Of a stretch of DNA of 64,000 bases, positions 10,293-21,207 are shown in pieces. The number at the start of each line of letters is the position of its first letter. Position 1 is the first letter of the stretch. Made by a program: the position numbers and the translations under genes. A model generated the notes under the pieces. The model ran no database searches and was not told where the DNA came from. It worked only from the letters and a program-made list of their open reading frames with translations. The stretch comes from Gremmenia infestans (lineage: Eukaryota > Ascomycota > Leotiomycetes > Helotiales > Hamatocanthoscyphaceae). The stretch is from assembly GCA_032629725.1 (NCBI GenBank), contig JAFEVB010000007.1, positions 2,170,001 to 2,234,000 on the forward strand. The letters run 5' to 3'.

Positions 10293-11221
10293 GACGCGCG
10301 ACGTAGAATGGCTGGCAGATTCAACTTTCTAATATTGAGGTTGCTTGAACAGACTTGGTCGCAACGTGGGCGCTTAGTTGCGCAAGGCTGCATGTCGACC
10401 TGATTTCTTAAATTGCCCGAACAAGATATATTGACCCCCCTTTCCGAATCGGGCATCGGCTCCCTTGGTCATCTACTGATAGATCTGTAACGCTACACCA
10501 CAAAAAGCTGCTTTAATACCGACTATCAAATCTCTTATATTTCTACTCTTTTTGCAGATATAGGACGATCAAATCACATGGATTTCGATCAATTTAGACT
10601 AGACTCTCAGGTAAAATTTCAGGTAGGTAGCGCTAGCGCTTAGACCACCCTATCAAAACTCCATAGAATCAAAACTGCTAACAAAATTAGGGGCTTAAAC
10701 AGGTTATCTCTATACTGAAATTATTACAACTATTAATCAATTGAATTTTATTAGTAAAATTCAATACGACATTAATAGTTAAATTATAGTAGAAGGGGTA
10801 CTTCAGACCTGGGGCTCCCCGCACTGCGATCTACCCGATTAGGGAATGGGGGCTTGATATACTAGCTCCGGCGAATATCTATATCACTACAAGCTTATTA
10901 CGATAAGTGAGAACGTACCGTAACTTCTACAGGTGTGAGATATGGCTTTTGACACGCAACGTAATGGTAATATCCTCTTTAGTGCAATCTGCGCTTGAGT
11001 GTGTCAATAGAGCACGCCAAACCAGGTTTAAAGTGGGTGGAAATTGTAGGCGGGAGGATTTCGGTAAAATGTCCTATAGAGCAGAACAGTGCCCGCACTT
11101 GTTACACAATGAGAATCGTGGAAGCCAACGTATAGGCGAACAATTACGCGGGACACATCTGAATTAGTATTGACCTTAATAATCCTTATGCTTATCGAAG
11201 CGGCTGTGTCACTCTTAACTC
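10293..11221. other. Intergenic region between protease and gasdermin-like genes
   Basis: AT-rich sequence between the stop of the upstream protease gene and the start of the gasdermin-like gene, both on the minus strand. It contains a strong nested hairpin (10728-10780). No gene is supported; the gasdermin promoter should lie here. Confidence 0.6.
10728..10780. repeat. Nested perfect inverted repeat (hairpin/cruciform)
   Basis: The outer arms AACTATTAAT (10728-10737) and ATTAATAGTT (10771-10780) are perfect complements. The inner arms TTGAATTTTA (10741-10750) and TAAAATTCAA (10755-10764) close a 4-nt TTAG loop. It lies 436 bp or more upstream of the gasdermin-like start codon. It could be a transposon relic or a 3'-end structure of the protease transcript. 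Confidence 0.85.
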
Positions 11222-14168
11222 TTACATATCCCTCAATTTCTCCAGTATGATATCGCACATAGTGTTCTCCCGCCTCTGACAACTCAACAACGACCAAGGA
11301 ATCATACAGTTCTGACCATCCCGAGTCTCTGCCATGAGTCCAAAAATCTTCCTCATTCCCGCATTACTTTTCAACCTCCGTATCACATGCTCATCTACCT
11401 TTGATCCAGCCCGTGCATATAGCGGCAGCTTCTGTTGTGCATACTCAAGCACGATAGCAGCTACGCCAGCTGCGATGGGAGCTGCGCAGGAAGTGCCGGA
11501 TCGCACTACGGAGATTCCGGCCTTGAGGTGAGGTGGTGAGTATGATGAGACTGCTTGACCTAAGATGCCGTAGTCCTGCGGGCGTGAGTTCGGTGTGTAT
11601 GGGGAATGATCACCATTGCCGTGCAAAGAATGGATACAAATGACTTGCTCAGCCCGCGCTGGCCACGCTATAGAGTGTCGATTCCCGGAGTTGGACGCTG
11701 CTGCGAGGAGGATGGTGTTCTTTGCGGCAGCATGGGTAAGTGCAATGTCAATGATAGGGTCGAGTTCCGGAAAGCCAAAAGACATAGTGATGATATCTAC
11801 TTTCCAAACATCTGTAGCGTACTCAATTGCCTGCAGTCATGTCAGCATAACTATGTCTTTTTAGACGGGAAGTTCCATCTAGGATTCCCTACTTCAGCGA
11901 TGATGTTGGGATTGAGTTCACCGTTCTGGGTGATCCGCGCAACGAATATTTCTGCATGAGGTGACACGGTGAGCAAAAGACCCGCAGCATGCGTTCCATG
12001 ACCAGATGCATCTGTCCCGGTGGTGTCATCTCCTTCTATCCAGCTTCGATAGGTAAGTCGATCTTCGAACGCGTATTGGATTTCGAGAGGGAGATCAATT
12101 CCGCTGTCGAGAATGGCGATTCTAGTCTTCCGCCTAGGCTCATCCGGGATGAGAGGAATGACAAAGTTCCGCAAGTCTTCAAACCACTTTTCGGCGGGAA
12201 ACGAGTCAGAGAATCTTGGCGCATCAACAGATAACAGTTCAGCCAACCCGGGGTTGATGTCGACTGAACTGGCTGATCTCATAGATTGCATGCTTGTATT
12301 ACTTGAATTTCGCCTATTTAGGGCAGCTCTTGGATCGGGCGATGATCGTTCCTGGTTTCCTCCAAGAGTCGAGTCCAAATCCTCCGTTTGTATACTATAG
12401 GCCGTCAAGATTGCTTCTAAGGGAGCTACAATATTAGCATGAAGGCTCTGTTGTTTCATTTCATTACTGAGGTCTTCTTCAAAAATATCTTCTGGTTGAA
12501 GACAAGTCTTGATGGCCAATACATGCTTGGGAATAGTGTTTCTGTCAAGTTGCATCTGGTCCACAAGCTGAAAAGCATTAAGCAGATCTGTATTCAGATT
12601 GAGCGGTCCATCGTCTCGCCGACTCTCGATCGTCATTCCAAGCGCTATTTCTAGCATGACAATGCCCAGAGCTGCGATTCGCGGCTCTGGGTGAATGTTA
12701 TCTGGTTGGGCCTGGTTATCTTTGTAGTCTACTGCAATGCAGGTCGTGGAGAGAAGAGGCTTCCTCAGATCGGGGTTGGACAAATCGCCAGCCTGTGCCA
12801 GGAAGAAAATCTGATCTTTCGTCCAGGCGCGATCCAGCCAAGGCCCCTGATAGAGGCTAATTATAGAGCTTGCTATGATATAGCTCAACAAAAACCTGTC
12901 CTTTTGACTGACTTCCCGGAGGAAATAGCCATTCCGAATGAGCTCACTGAGAGATATGTGTGCTACGCTTTTTAAATCCTTGATTTTGGGTCGAGCTGGT
13001 CTGAGCCGCCACATCAGATTGCCTTCGACCAATAGGCGAAACCGAGTACCGAGCGTGGATTTTACATGATTGCAAATATTCTCAACCTTCCAGCGCTCCG
13101 CTTTGGGGCTCGTGCCTCTTGGTCTCAACTTCTCGTCCGAAAACCTGACTTTGTGGGCCTGTACGTTGGACTTACAAACACGCGGTCTATCATCCTCCTT
13201 TTCATTGTATGAGGCATCAGTCTTCGGAAAAGTGGTAGAATCTGCCAAAATATCGATTTCGGTTTCTCCCCACGGACAGCACTCATCAGAAGTGGAAAGT
13301 AACAGCTCGAACCGCATCGTATTTGTGACCTTATTACTTCGATATATAGCGAGAAGAAGCCTGGCTGCGATATGTGAGCCAGGGGGTTCACACTTACACG
13401 CCCAATTTTCGCAGAGGAGCTGATGAGAGCGAGTGGCAAGTCTGGATACTCTAGCCAAGGGCGAACTTGACGCTTTCGAATGGGAGATGCCACTTTCATC
13501 ACCTCGCACTGGCTCTAGGGGAAGCGGGGGCTCAGGATTGCAGTTTGTGAGGCATTCGATAATGTGTTTACGGCTCTTTGACGAAGAAGTGCTGAGACGA
13601 AGTCGTTGACGTAGTATTCCGATGTTCAACTTTTGCCCCAGAGCTTTGGATCGCAAAGCTTCCAGGCCTTCGAAAGCGCCCTTGCGTAGCCATGTCGAGC
13701 GTAAAGATGGCTAAATGCGAGCGTTAGATTCTACATAGACAGACTTCTTTGGCAGAGTGAGAAATGCAGTACAAATTTCAGCACAGTTGAAATGGGGCAC
13801 ATGCAAGACAGCTAGCCACTTGGCCGACTACTTAGAATGATTGGAAACATAATATATTCCGAATTGACCAGAGTTTTGGAGGCAGCATATCAATGGCTTA
13901 CACGAGGAGCTCGACTTTCCAGCATTTCCAAGAGCGGTATCACCCCAACTCCCAGTACAGTCAGTGACCCATCGAAGGTAACAATTTGGCCAGCCTGCAA
14001 GCGACAGAACTCATAATACAGATTCTGGTGGAAGGTGAAGGCATCGGTACCAGAACGTGCTTCGACAGCAATGTTATCATTACTGCCAGCGAAAAAGTCG
14101 GCGACTGCTAGGCAGGTTGGAAGCAAATCAGCGAGCAGCCGGCACTCGTAGTCACCAGCATCTGCCAT
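11222..14168 (-). CDS. Intracellular DUF7580-like / subtilisin (S8) fusion protease, 897 aa; HET-Q2-like
   Basis: Three exons on the minus strand: 14168-13902, 13710-11893 and 11830-11222, joined in phase 0 through GTAAGC...TTTAG and GTAGGG...TGCAG. There is no signal peptide. About residues 1-560 form a helix-rich N-terminal region. Its middle (about 270-490) contains ISLYQGPWL and ALGIVMLEIALG, the pattern of the fungal DUF7580 domain, which resembles a degenerate kinase lobe. The C-terminal part is an S8 peptidase with Asp624 (AILDSGID), His660 (SGHGTHAAG), oxyanion Asn742 (AAASNSGN) and Ser809 (SGTSCAAP), so the triad is complete. The second intron falls just after the His block. A cytosolic subtilisin beside a gasdermin-like gene matches the HET-Q2/HET-Q1 arrangement, where the protease activates the pore former. 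The DUF7580-like part may be the sensor or regulator; that is inference. Confidence 0.88.
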
Positions 14169-14979
14169 GTCGATAGGAGATGCCTATTTGATCGCATATC
14201 GTGATTATATTATCGTTAATTGAAAGTTGAAGTTGCTGAGAAAGGTTGAAGTCGACCTGTTTCCTAACGATAAGCCCCTGCAGCCCACTGTTCCATAATT
14301 AGAGTCCAAGACGATGGTGCACCACAGAATTGCCTAAATACGCGCCCGAGTAGTGTAGCTGACGCCCGGCCTTGGTGGGTTTCAGCCTGCAGGAGGTAGC
14401 GTGACGGGAGCAACCTTTATTGACTGGCTCAAATTTATCTTCTAAACTTGGAGCAGTAAGCCAGATTGGGGGCTGGACAGAGCTCGGGTGTGGTGTGGTG
14501 ATTATTTGAGACTTGGTCCTTACTCAAGCCTGATCGTCTCAAAATGCATGGTTGAACAATCTTTAAAAAAACCAATTTATATCGATTCTTCCGAGGTACT
14601 TACATTCTTGGATACCAAGGCAGAAGAAGAAGACTTGTCCCCTTCTTTAATCAAGGATCATCCGCCCATTCTCTCGCAACTTCAACAATATTGCATGCCT
14701 TGTAGGGACACAGTATGTGGCGGGGGCGGCGCTTAAAGCCCCACAGTATACTTCTGCTCGTGACAAATCGCTGTCCGGCTTTGGGAAGCTTGCCTTGCAC
14801 CTGCACCTAAATTGTCTGGAGCAACAGTATTCGTCGATGCAGTCCAAGAAGTTCTAAGCAAAGTAGCTGCCCTGATCTGAAATATCTTCGTAAATAAACA
14901 ACTGAAGTGGCCGTATTAGAGACTATAGGTTGCTTCTTCCACTGTCGTATTACCCCCGGGCCACGCCCGCAGAAGCCAA
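14169..14979. other. Shared divergent upstream region of the protease and C2H2/TPR genes
   Basis: 811 bp separate the two divergent start codons (14168 minus, 14980 plus). Short open frames here have no recognisable features. A common promoter is plausible but no specific operator was identified. Confidence 0.5.
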
Positions 14980-17900
14980 ATGGAGACCCAAGAATCGCAC
15001 CCAATAAAGACAAAAACAACGGTATCTCTTGCGGAAGAATGCATTATTCTCTTGGGTATCTTTTCTGAATACCAACCGCAATGGACAGAAGATCAGCTCG
15101 CACGCTTGAAGATCTGGAGTGCCAGCTTAGGCGTTTTCGGAAATGGACATGCTTCGATTGATTACCGTTTGCGCGATCATCCCGATGTACTCAATCTTGT
15201 CACTCAACAGCTGGACGTATTAAAACTCAACCTCGAGAAGCGTATGTTTTTTTAACAATATCTTTGACTCTTATAACTGATGAGAGCCTCATAGTAAAAT
15301 TCTCAGTGTCTGAGCCAGTGCAGTGTCAGCTGCAAGAAAGAGTGACGAGTGGATCGGAATTTTTTGACGTTGATGGGGAAGAGTTTGTGTATGAGTCTCC
15401 TACTTCGGAAGCTTCGTTCTCGTCTGCCAACTTTGATATGGAGAGCAATGGCTACCGGGAGATGAAGATGTCCGAGGGACTTCAAATCGTGGAAGAAACA
15501 ATTGCAAGACTCAATGCTTTGTCGACCGCTATTCGAAGGTCTGGAAAGCAATCGCGAGCATCTAAAGCCGACCTATACGAGGTCATTGAGTATGTTGATG
15601 GAGCTAAAGTCAATTTGACCCAGGAGTTTCGAAAGTACGCCTCGGCCATTGTAGCCCGAGAGATTCCAGGCGCGGATCATTTTCTGAAGGAACGTCTTAC
15701 CGTATCCATCACACGTAGGAGAAATCGCTTCTTGTATTGGAAACGGCATGATAAGACGTCCAAGATCTATGTGAAGAAGGTCATGCCGTCGGGACTAGTG
15801 AAGGAGCTTCGAAATCCGCAACAAGCCAACATGGCACAGGCTGAGGATCAAAGTTTCAACAAACAAAATCGCATGAGAGACGAGAGGACGATAATGACTG
15901 GATTCACGGCAACAACATTCGATGCGAAGAATTTCCGTCGACCTACTGAATCAGCGATGGGATCAATCAAACCAACAGGCTCGGTGCGATGGAAAAACCG
16001 AGAAGAGTTTCCCAAACCTCCCAAGATCGGAATCAAAGAATCTCATTTTGTCTGTCCAATCTGCCTCATTCTAAGTCCTGCAAAGGAAGCCAAAGGAGAT
16101 CTTTGGCTGTAAGCCCCATCTTCACACATTTCTGCTAACAGACGCTAATATTTGAATCAGCCAACATGTAACGCGAGATCTGAAACCCTACGTATGCGTG
16201 TTTGAAAATTGCGAGACTCCACACACCGTATTTGACACTTTCCAAGACTGGATTGGGCACATGAAGAAGGAACAAATGGCCCCAGAATGGTATTGCGCAT
16301 CTGCCAGTCATCCACCTGCAAGTTTTGACTCTCAGGGCCTTTTCGAATCACACATGAGAGAGAAACATCCCAGAGGATTCATCGAAACCCAACTGCCTAC
16401 TCTTGCCCAAAGAAATATGCGTCATACATCACAAGTCTTTACTTCATGCCCGTTTTGTCCTTATGGCCAGGATGGAGACCATTTGACGTATTCTTCAACT
16501 TCAAGGAAGCAAGATGAGCTTCAGCGCCATATATCTAGTCATCTACTCTCATTGGCCTTCATCTCGCTCCCACCCATAAACGCTGGGGGCTCGTCAAATT
16601 CTGATAGTAGTGAATCTTCGAGGGCAGCGCTAGATAGTAGAACTGGTCAAGCCGAGCCGATGGAGCCTCTTCAATTCGACGACATATCACATGACCCCAA
16701 TACCGTTGAAAGTCCCCTACAACTAACGAGCGACTGGGATTGGGGATTCGTCAGGGAGTCTTTGGGGAAGCGACCTGCCACCGACGAAGATTCTCCTGAC
16801 TCTGTCCTGGGCCGACTGGAGAAGATGCAACAAAAACTGGCCTCGAAGCAGAACTTTACTTCTGACGATTCTGTTGATCACCAGCAAGAAGCCTCCAACG
16901 AGAGTAGTCCTAAAGCTCCACTTCAGGAAGACTCCAAACTAGCTACTATGGGAGATGCTGGATCTAGAAATGAAACACGAAAGAGTACCGAAAAAAATGA
17001 CGATGTCTTACTATCGACCATGGCCGAAGTCGCCGTACCGTTGATCCCAAGGTACGACGAGGTTGAGAGGATTCAGCGACAGACAGTAGAGGATAGACAG
17101 AAGATGCTAGGTCCAGATCACCCAGAAACGCTCACAAGTCTCAACAACCTTGCGCAAGCTTTATTCTACAGAGGACAGTATAAAGAAGCGGAGGACTTGT
17201 ATCGGCAAGCGTTGGCGGGAAGAGAAAAAATACTGGGGCAAGGCCACCTTGACACAATCAAAAGCCTTAATAACTTAGCCCAAGCTCTTGTTTACCTCGG
17301 ACAATTCAAAGCAGCCGAGGAGCTATATCGGAAAGCCCTGGTACAGGGAGAGGTGACGCTTGGACCGGAACACCCATACGTATTGCAAAATATACACAAC
17401 TTGGGAGGAGCCCTTCGGAACCAGGGCCAGCACAGAGAAGCCGAGAAGTTATACCGACAAGCGCTGATAGGACGAGAAAAGGTTCTTGGGCCCGAGCACC
17501 CTGATACCTTGCAAAGCGTTAACAATCTGGGTGGTACTTTTGAAAAGATGGGCAAGTACGAAGCAGCAGAAAAACTATATCGAGAAGCTCTAGCAGCAAG
17601 AGAGATAGTCTTAGGGCCGGATGATGCCGATACTTTACAAAGTGTTCATAACGTAGCAGGCGCCCTTCGAAATCAAGGACGATATAACGAGTCAGAGACC
17701 TTGTACCGGAAAGCACTGGCAGGCAGAGAGAAAACACTCGGGCGGAATCACCCTAATACACTGAGGAGCCTCAACAATCTAGCCTTGACGCTCGAAAAAC
17801 AAGGGAGATATGTCGAGGCCGAGCAGATATATCAGAAAGCGTTAGCTGTGAGGGAGGAGGTGCTAGGGAGCAAACACCCCGATACATTTCAAAGCATTAA

Positions 17901-18258
17901 CAATATTGGAAGTGTTCGTCTTAAACAATTGGACTACACCGGAGCCGAGTTGCTTTATCGACAGGCTTTAGAAGGAAGAAAGGAGGTTCTAGGTTTAGAT
18001 CACCCTGACACACTGCAGAGTGTGAGAAACCTTGGCAAGGCTCTTGAAAAGCTTGACAGGCTCGAGGAAGCAGAGGCCCAGTACCGAGAGGCCCTAGATG
18101 GCAGGGTGAAGCTCTTAGGGCGGGAACATCCACATACGCTACAGAGCACTGAAGACCTTACTTTGTTGATGAAAAGAAAGGCTGGTGATAACGGATTTGA
18201 AAAAGCTGAAACTTCGTTGGGAGAACTCATTGTACCGCCTGGTGGCCATTTGGGCTAG
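14980..18258 (+). CDS. AcuF-type C2H2 zinc-finger / nine-TPR protein, 1053 aa
   Basis: Three exons: 14980-15241, 15307-16108 and 16161-18258. Splicing rebuilds the zinc-finger text across the second intron (DLW|LQHVTRDLKPYVC). The N-terminus shows the conserved LKIWSASLGVFGNGHASIDY-type block of the AcuF-like fungal family. Cys/His fingers begin at FVCPIC (about 336) and continue through CVFENC, WIGHM, WYC, HMREKH and CPFCPYG to about residue 460. An acidic linker follows. Nine 42-residue kinesin-light-chain-type TPRs run from about 652 to 1028 (GREKVLGPEHPDTLQS class). No NACHT or NB-ARC nucleotide-binding domain is visible between them, unlike many fungal TPR receptors. The probable role is protein-protein recognition in signalling. 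It is transcribed divergently from the protease gene. The frame continues past the TAG (see findings). Confidence 0.85.
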
Positions 18259-19694
18259 ATGGGTGAATATTCTAGGTCGCAATCTCAAGCACCGCCTGGT
18301 CCTGGTCCACCACAAACCGAATCCCCTCAACCAGCACCACCTCATCCCGCACCACAATTATACCAGACGACACCGAATCCTTATCCCCAACCCGTCCCTC
18401 AGTATCGTCCTGCACCACCAGAATGATAAATGCTTCTTGATCCAATGAACCTCGGAGAATCTCCACCGGGTCGCGCGAGTAGATTCTACCTAGGAATTTA
18501 ATGATGATCAGAGTATATAAAGAGCCAGCAGCCACGCGAGATAGCAGTACAGACACAGGAAGCGATCTGACGGCTTCTATGGGCCAAAGCTAGTTCGGGG
18601 CTGTTGGAAGGTGACTGAAAGAAAAGGCTAAGGTATCGCATCGCAAATATCCTATTTGAATGTAAGCCTCTTTATTGGTTTCGGGGAGTATTAGTTATTT
18701 TTATTAAAAATAATAATATGCTGGATTCCTCGGATTTTCATAGGAAAACACCCATCTAATCCTGCACCTAAAACATCTCTTCACGCCTCCCCCTAGTTCA
18801 CCAAAAGGGGGAGGAGACACGTGACACTACCCTCTTCTTTCCATACTTTCCTTTCCGTTCCCCACGATCGGTTAACACATTAGCACATGCCCCCAGCCCC
18901 GAAACAAAAAGGGGATGCATTGACTCCCTTTACAAGAATTATAGCTTAGTACAATGTAGAGACAAACCATCAAATTTCTAAGCAAGTCGCCCCACAGCGG
19001 AACACCATACCGCCGATGAATAATTCTCACCTCATGCAAAGCACAGTTGGTCAGTATATTCGTGAATTGATCTGATCCGCCATGTCGTCGGTTGGAATAA
19101 ATACTATCATAACATTGCTGAGCAAGCTACAAGTGATGGATGGCGATTTCTTTTATGGGATGGCTTGATTGATTTGACCAGGTTGTAATGTTGGTTCAAT
19201 TAAGCTTCGAGGCTAGGGGTCGGTCGTATGGTTGGACCGAAACGGGAATGGTGTTCATCAGGATGAAAAGCCATGGTGGGGAGATAAAACTCAATGACTT
19301 TGGGTATGACGGGTTTGAAGTAGTGAGGTAGTGAGGTAGTGGTCGTACCTGATTAGTCCATATCGCTTGATATGAGTCGATATGACGGAATTCAGCGCTT
19401 AGTCGGCAGTCTTATATCGCTTGCTATATAAGGTAGATGAATAGATGCTGGGTGAACTAGTAACCTCGTCGACAATACTATACGGCGTGCGGAGTAACAA
19501 GTTGGAAACCCGCAAGTCCGCCGCTGCATCCTGTGTTAAGTGTCCGCGATATTGGTTCCGCAGTGGATCTGCGTATAGAGTACTTTGTTATGGTTGAGTA
19601 GGAGTATAAAACAGCCATTATCCTCCCACATAAGTGGCATTACTAGACACTACACCTCTATTCGAAGACCCCACTTCTCTCTCATACCTTCAAG
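18259..19694. other. Intergenic region; starts with an in-frame Pro/Gln-rich extension
   Basis: The first 168 bases (18259-18426) keep the frame of the TPR gene beyond its TAG and encode a Pro/Gln-rich tail. The rest has no supported gene. A short GGTAGTGA tandem lies near 19321, and the promoter of the downstream metallo-hydrolase is at the end. Confidence 0.6.
19605..19611 (+). promoter_or_regulatory. TATA box of the metallo-beta-lactamase-fold gene
   Basis: TATAAAA, 84 bp before the ATG at 19695, followed by a C/T-rich leader. Confidence 0.55.
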
Positions 19695-20857
19695 ATGTCA
19701 CTATCAGGATTGCCCAAGTCTCCTCCGGATCTTCATATCCCAAAGAGTTCCTCAACCGTAACAGTCAAAGTGATCGATAGGTATTCTCCCCTCCTCTCCC
19801 ACACCTCTTCCCTTCCTACCAACTCCCAAGACTAACTCTCAAGCCCAGCACAGCCGTCCTCACCGTCCCCATGCACACCATGCTCAAGCCCGCCTACACT
19901 GGCCACGAGCTCCTCTATGCACCCTGTCTCGTCTTCCTAATCGAGCACGCATCGGGCCGTAAGCTAGTCTTCGACCTAGGCATGCGCAAAGACTGGGAAA
20001 ACCTAGCCCCTGCCTTCACGGGCACCATCAAAGCCGCGGGTCCGGGTGTCACGATCGATGTTAAAAAAGATGTGGCTGAGATCCTTCAGGAGAATAATGT
20101 TAATGTGAAGGGTGGTGCGATCGAGGGGATCATCTGGAGCCATTGGCATCCCGATCACACGGGCAATCCTGCACTGTTCCCTTCCAGCACATCCCTCATT
20201 GTCGGTCCTGGCTTCAAGGAAAACTTCATGCCTGGGTATCCTACCAACCCTGCTGCCCCTTTGCTCGACACTGATTTCGATGGGAGGAACGTATATGAAG
20301 TTACTTTCTCTGAATTAGAAATTGGTGGTTTCCGCGCCAATGACTTTTTCGGCGATGGCAGTTTCTATATCCTCGACTGTCCAGGCCACACCATCGGCCA
20401 TATCTGTGCATTGGCCCGAGTCACGGAAGATACTTTCATCTTCCTAGGCGCAGACGCGTGCCATCATGGAGGCGAATTCCGCCCGACTGAGTACCTGCCC
20501 TTGCCCGCGAAAATCAATCTCGGTCCCCTACACAGCCACGCAGCGATGCATTTCTGTCCAGGATCCATGTTTGAGAAGCTCTCTCCGACGCCGAATAAGC
20601 CGTTCTATCGCACAACCGAGGCATTTGCGCATGATAGCGCAAAAGCGGACGAGACGATTGAGAAACTGGAGGTCTTTGATGCGGTGGATAATGTGTGGGT
20701 TGTTATTGCGCATGATCCGAGTCTATTGGAGCCAGGAATGGGTGTCAATTTGTTTCCTTCTGGGAGTGTTAATGGGTGGAAAGAGACGGGACTGGCTGAG
20801 AAGACGAGGTGGAGGTTTCTGAAGGATTTCGAGAAGGCCGCTGAGGCTGCTGTGTGA
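19695..20857 (+). CDS. Metallo-beta-lactamase-fold hydrolase, N-acyl homoserine lactonase-like, 364 aa
   Basis: Two exons: 19695-19780 and 19849-20857. The short first exon supplies MSLSGLPKSPPD and joins at VIDS|TAVLTVP. The zinc-binding motif HWHPDH is at about residues 125-130. It is followed by CPGHTIGH (third-ligand His), GADACHHGG (bridging Asp) and a late AHDPS histidine, as expected for the lactonase (AttM/AiiA-like) branch. The substrate is probably a lactone or ester. Quorum-signal breakdown is a family possibility rather than something the sequence shows. There is no signal peptide, so it should act in the cytosol. Length and motif spacing look intact. Confidence 0.9.
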
Positions 20858-20994
20858 AGAATGGTTTTCTTGTGTGGTTGAGATTTTGAGTGGAGATGTG
20901 AATCAGACAATGAACCTCTCTTAACTACTGAAATGTAGGATATGTCGACATTTTCCATCAATTGTGCCAATAAGCTGCTTCCATTGCAGTCGCT

Positions 20995-21207
20995 TCATTG
21001 TGAGTAGGGCCAGAACTTTTCGAGATAGAAGTCTCTACCTTGCTCACTCCCTTGCTCGCAGCTCTTCTTGACAAACATGTTCCCCGCAAGCAAAAAGGTG
21101 TTGTATTCATTGTGCAGTCCCGGATTGATATGGATTCCCCTGGAAAGGAAATGTTCCATTATAGTGACTTCTTCGGCCGCTTGTGAAGCATAGAGCTTGC
21201 TTATCAT
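20995..21207 (-). other. Possible out-of-frame C-terminal remnant of the ankyrin gene
   Basis: A 70-codon open frame beginning ATGATAAGCAAG overlaps the stop of the F-box/ankyrin gene by 4 bases in another frame. Its AAEEVTIMEHFLSRGIHINP text looks like another ankyrin repeat and echoes AEEMVEFLSAG just upstream. It may be the lost tail of the upstream protein, displaced by a small indel, or a missed exon. The evidence is repeat-like text only. Confidence 0.35.

Noticed and set aside
14488..14736. 82-codon frame between the protease and TPR genes
   Set aside because: It starts at a non-ATG codon and has no family features. The TPR gene's own N-terminal family block begins at 14980, so an extra exon is not needed.
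18185..18258. Intron whose acceptor would be the TAG stop of the TPR gene
   Set aside because: The available GT donors either break the frame, give a 27-nt intron, or delete part of the last TPR.
18272..18556. 94-codon minus-strand frame
   Set aside because: Antisense of the Pro/Gln-rich extension; starts at GTG.
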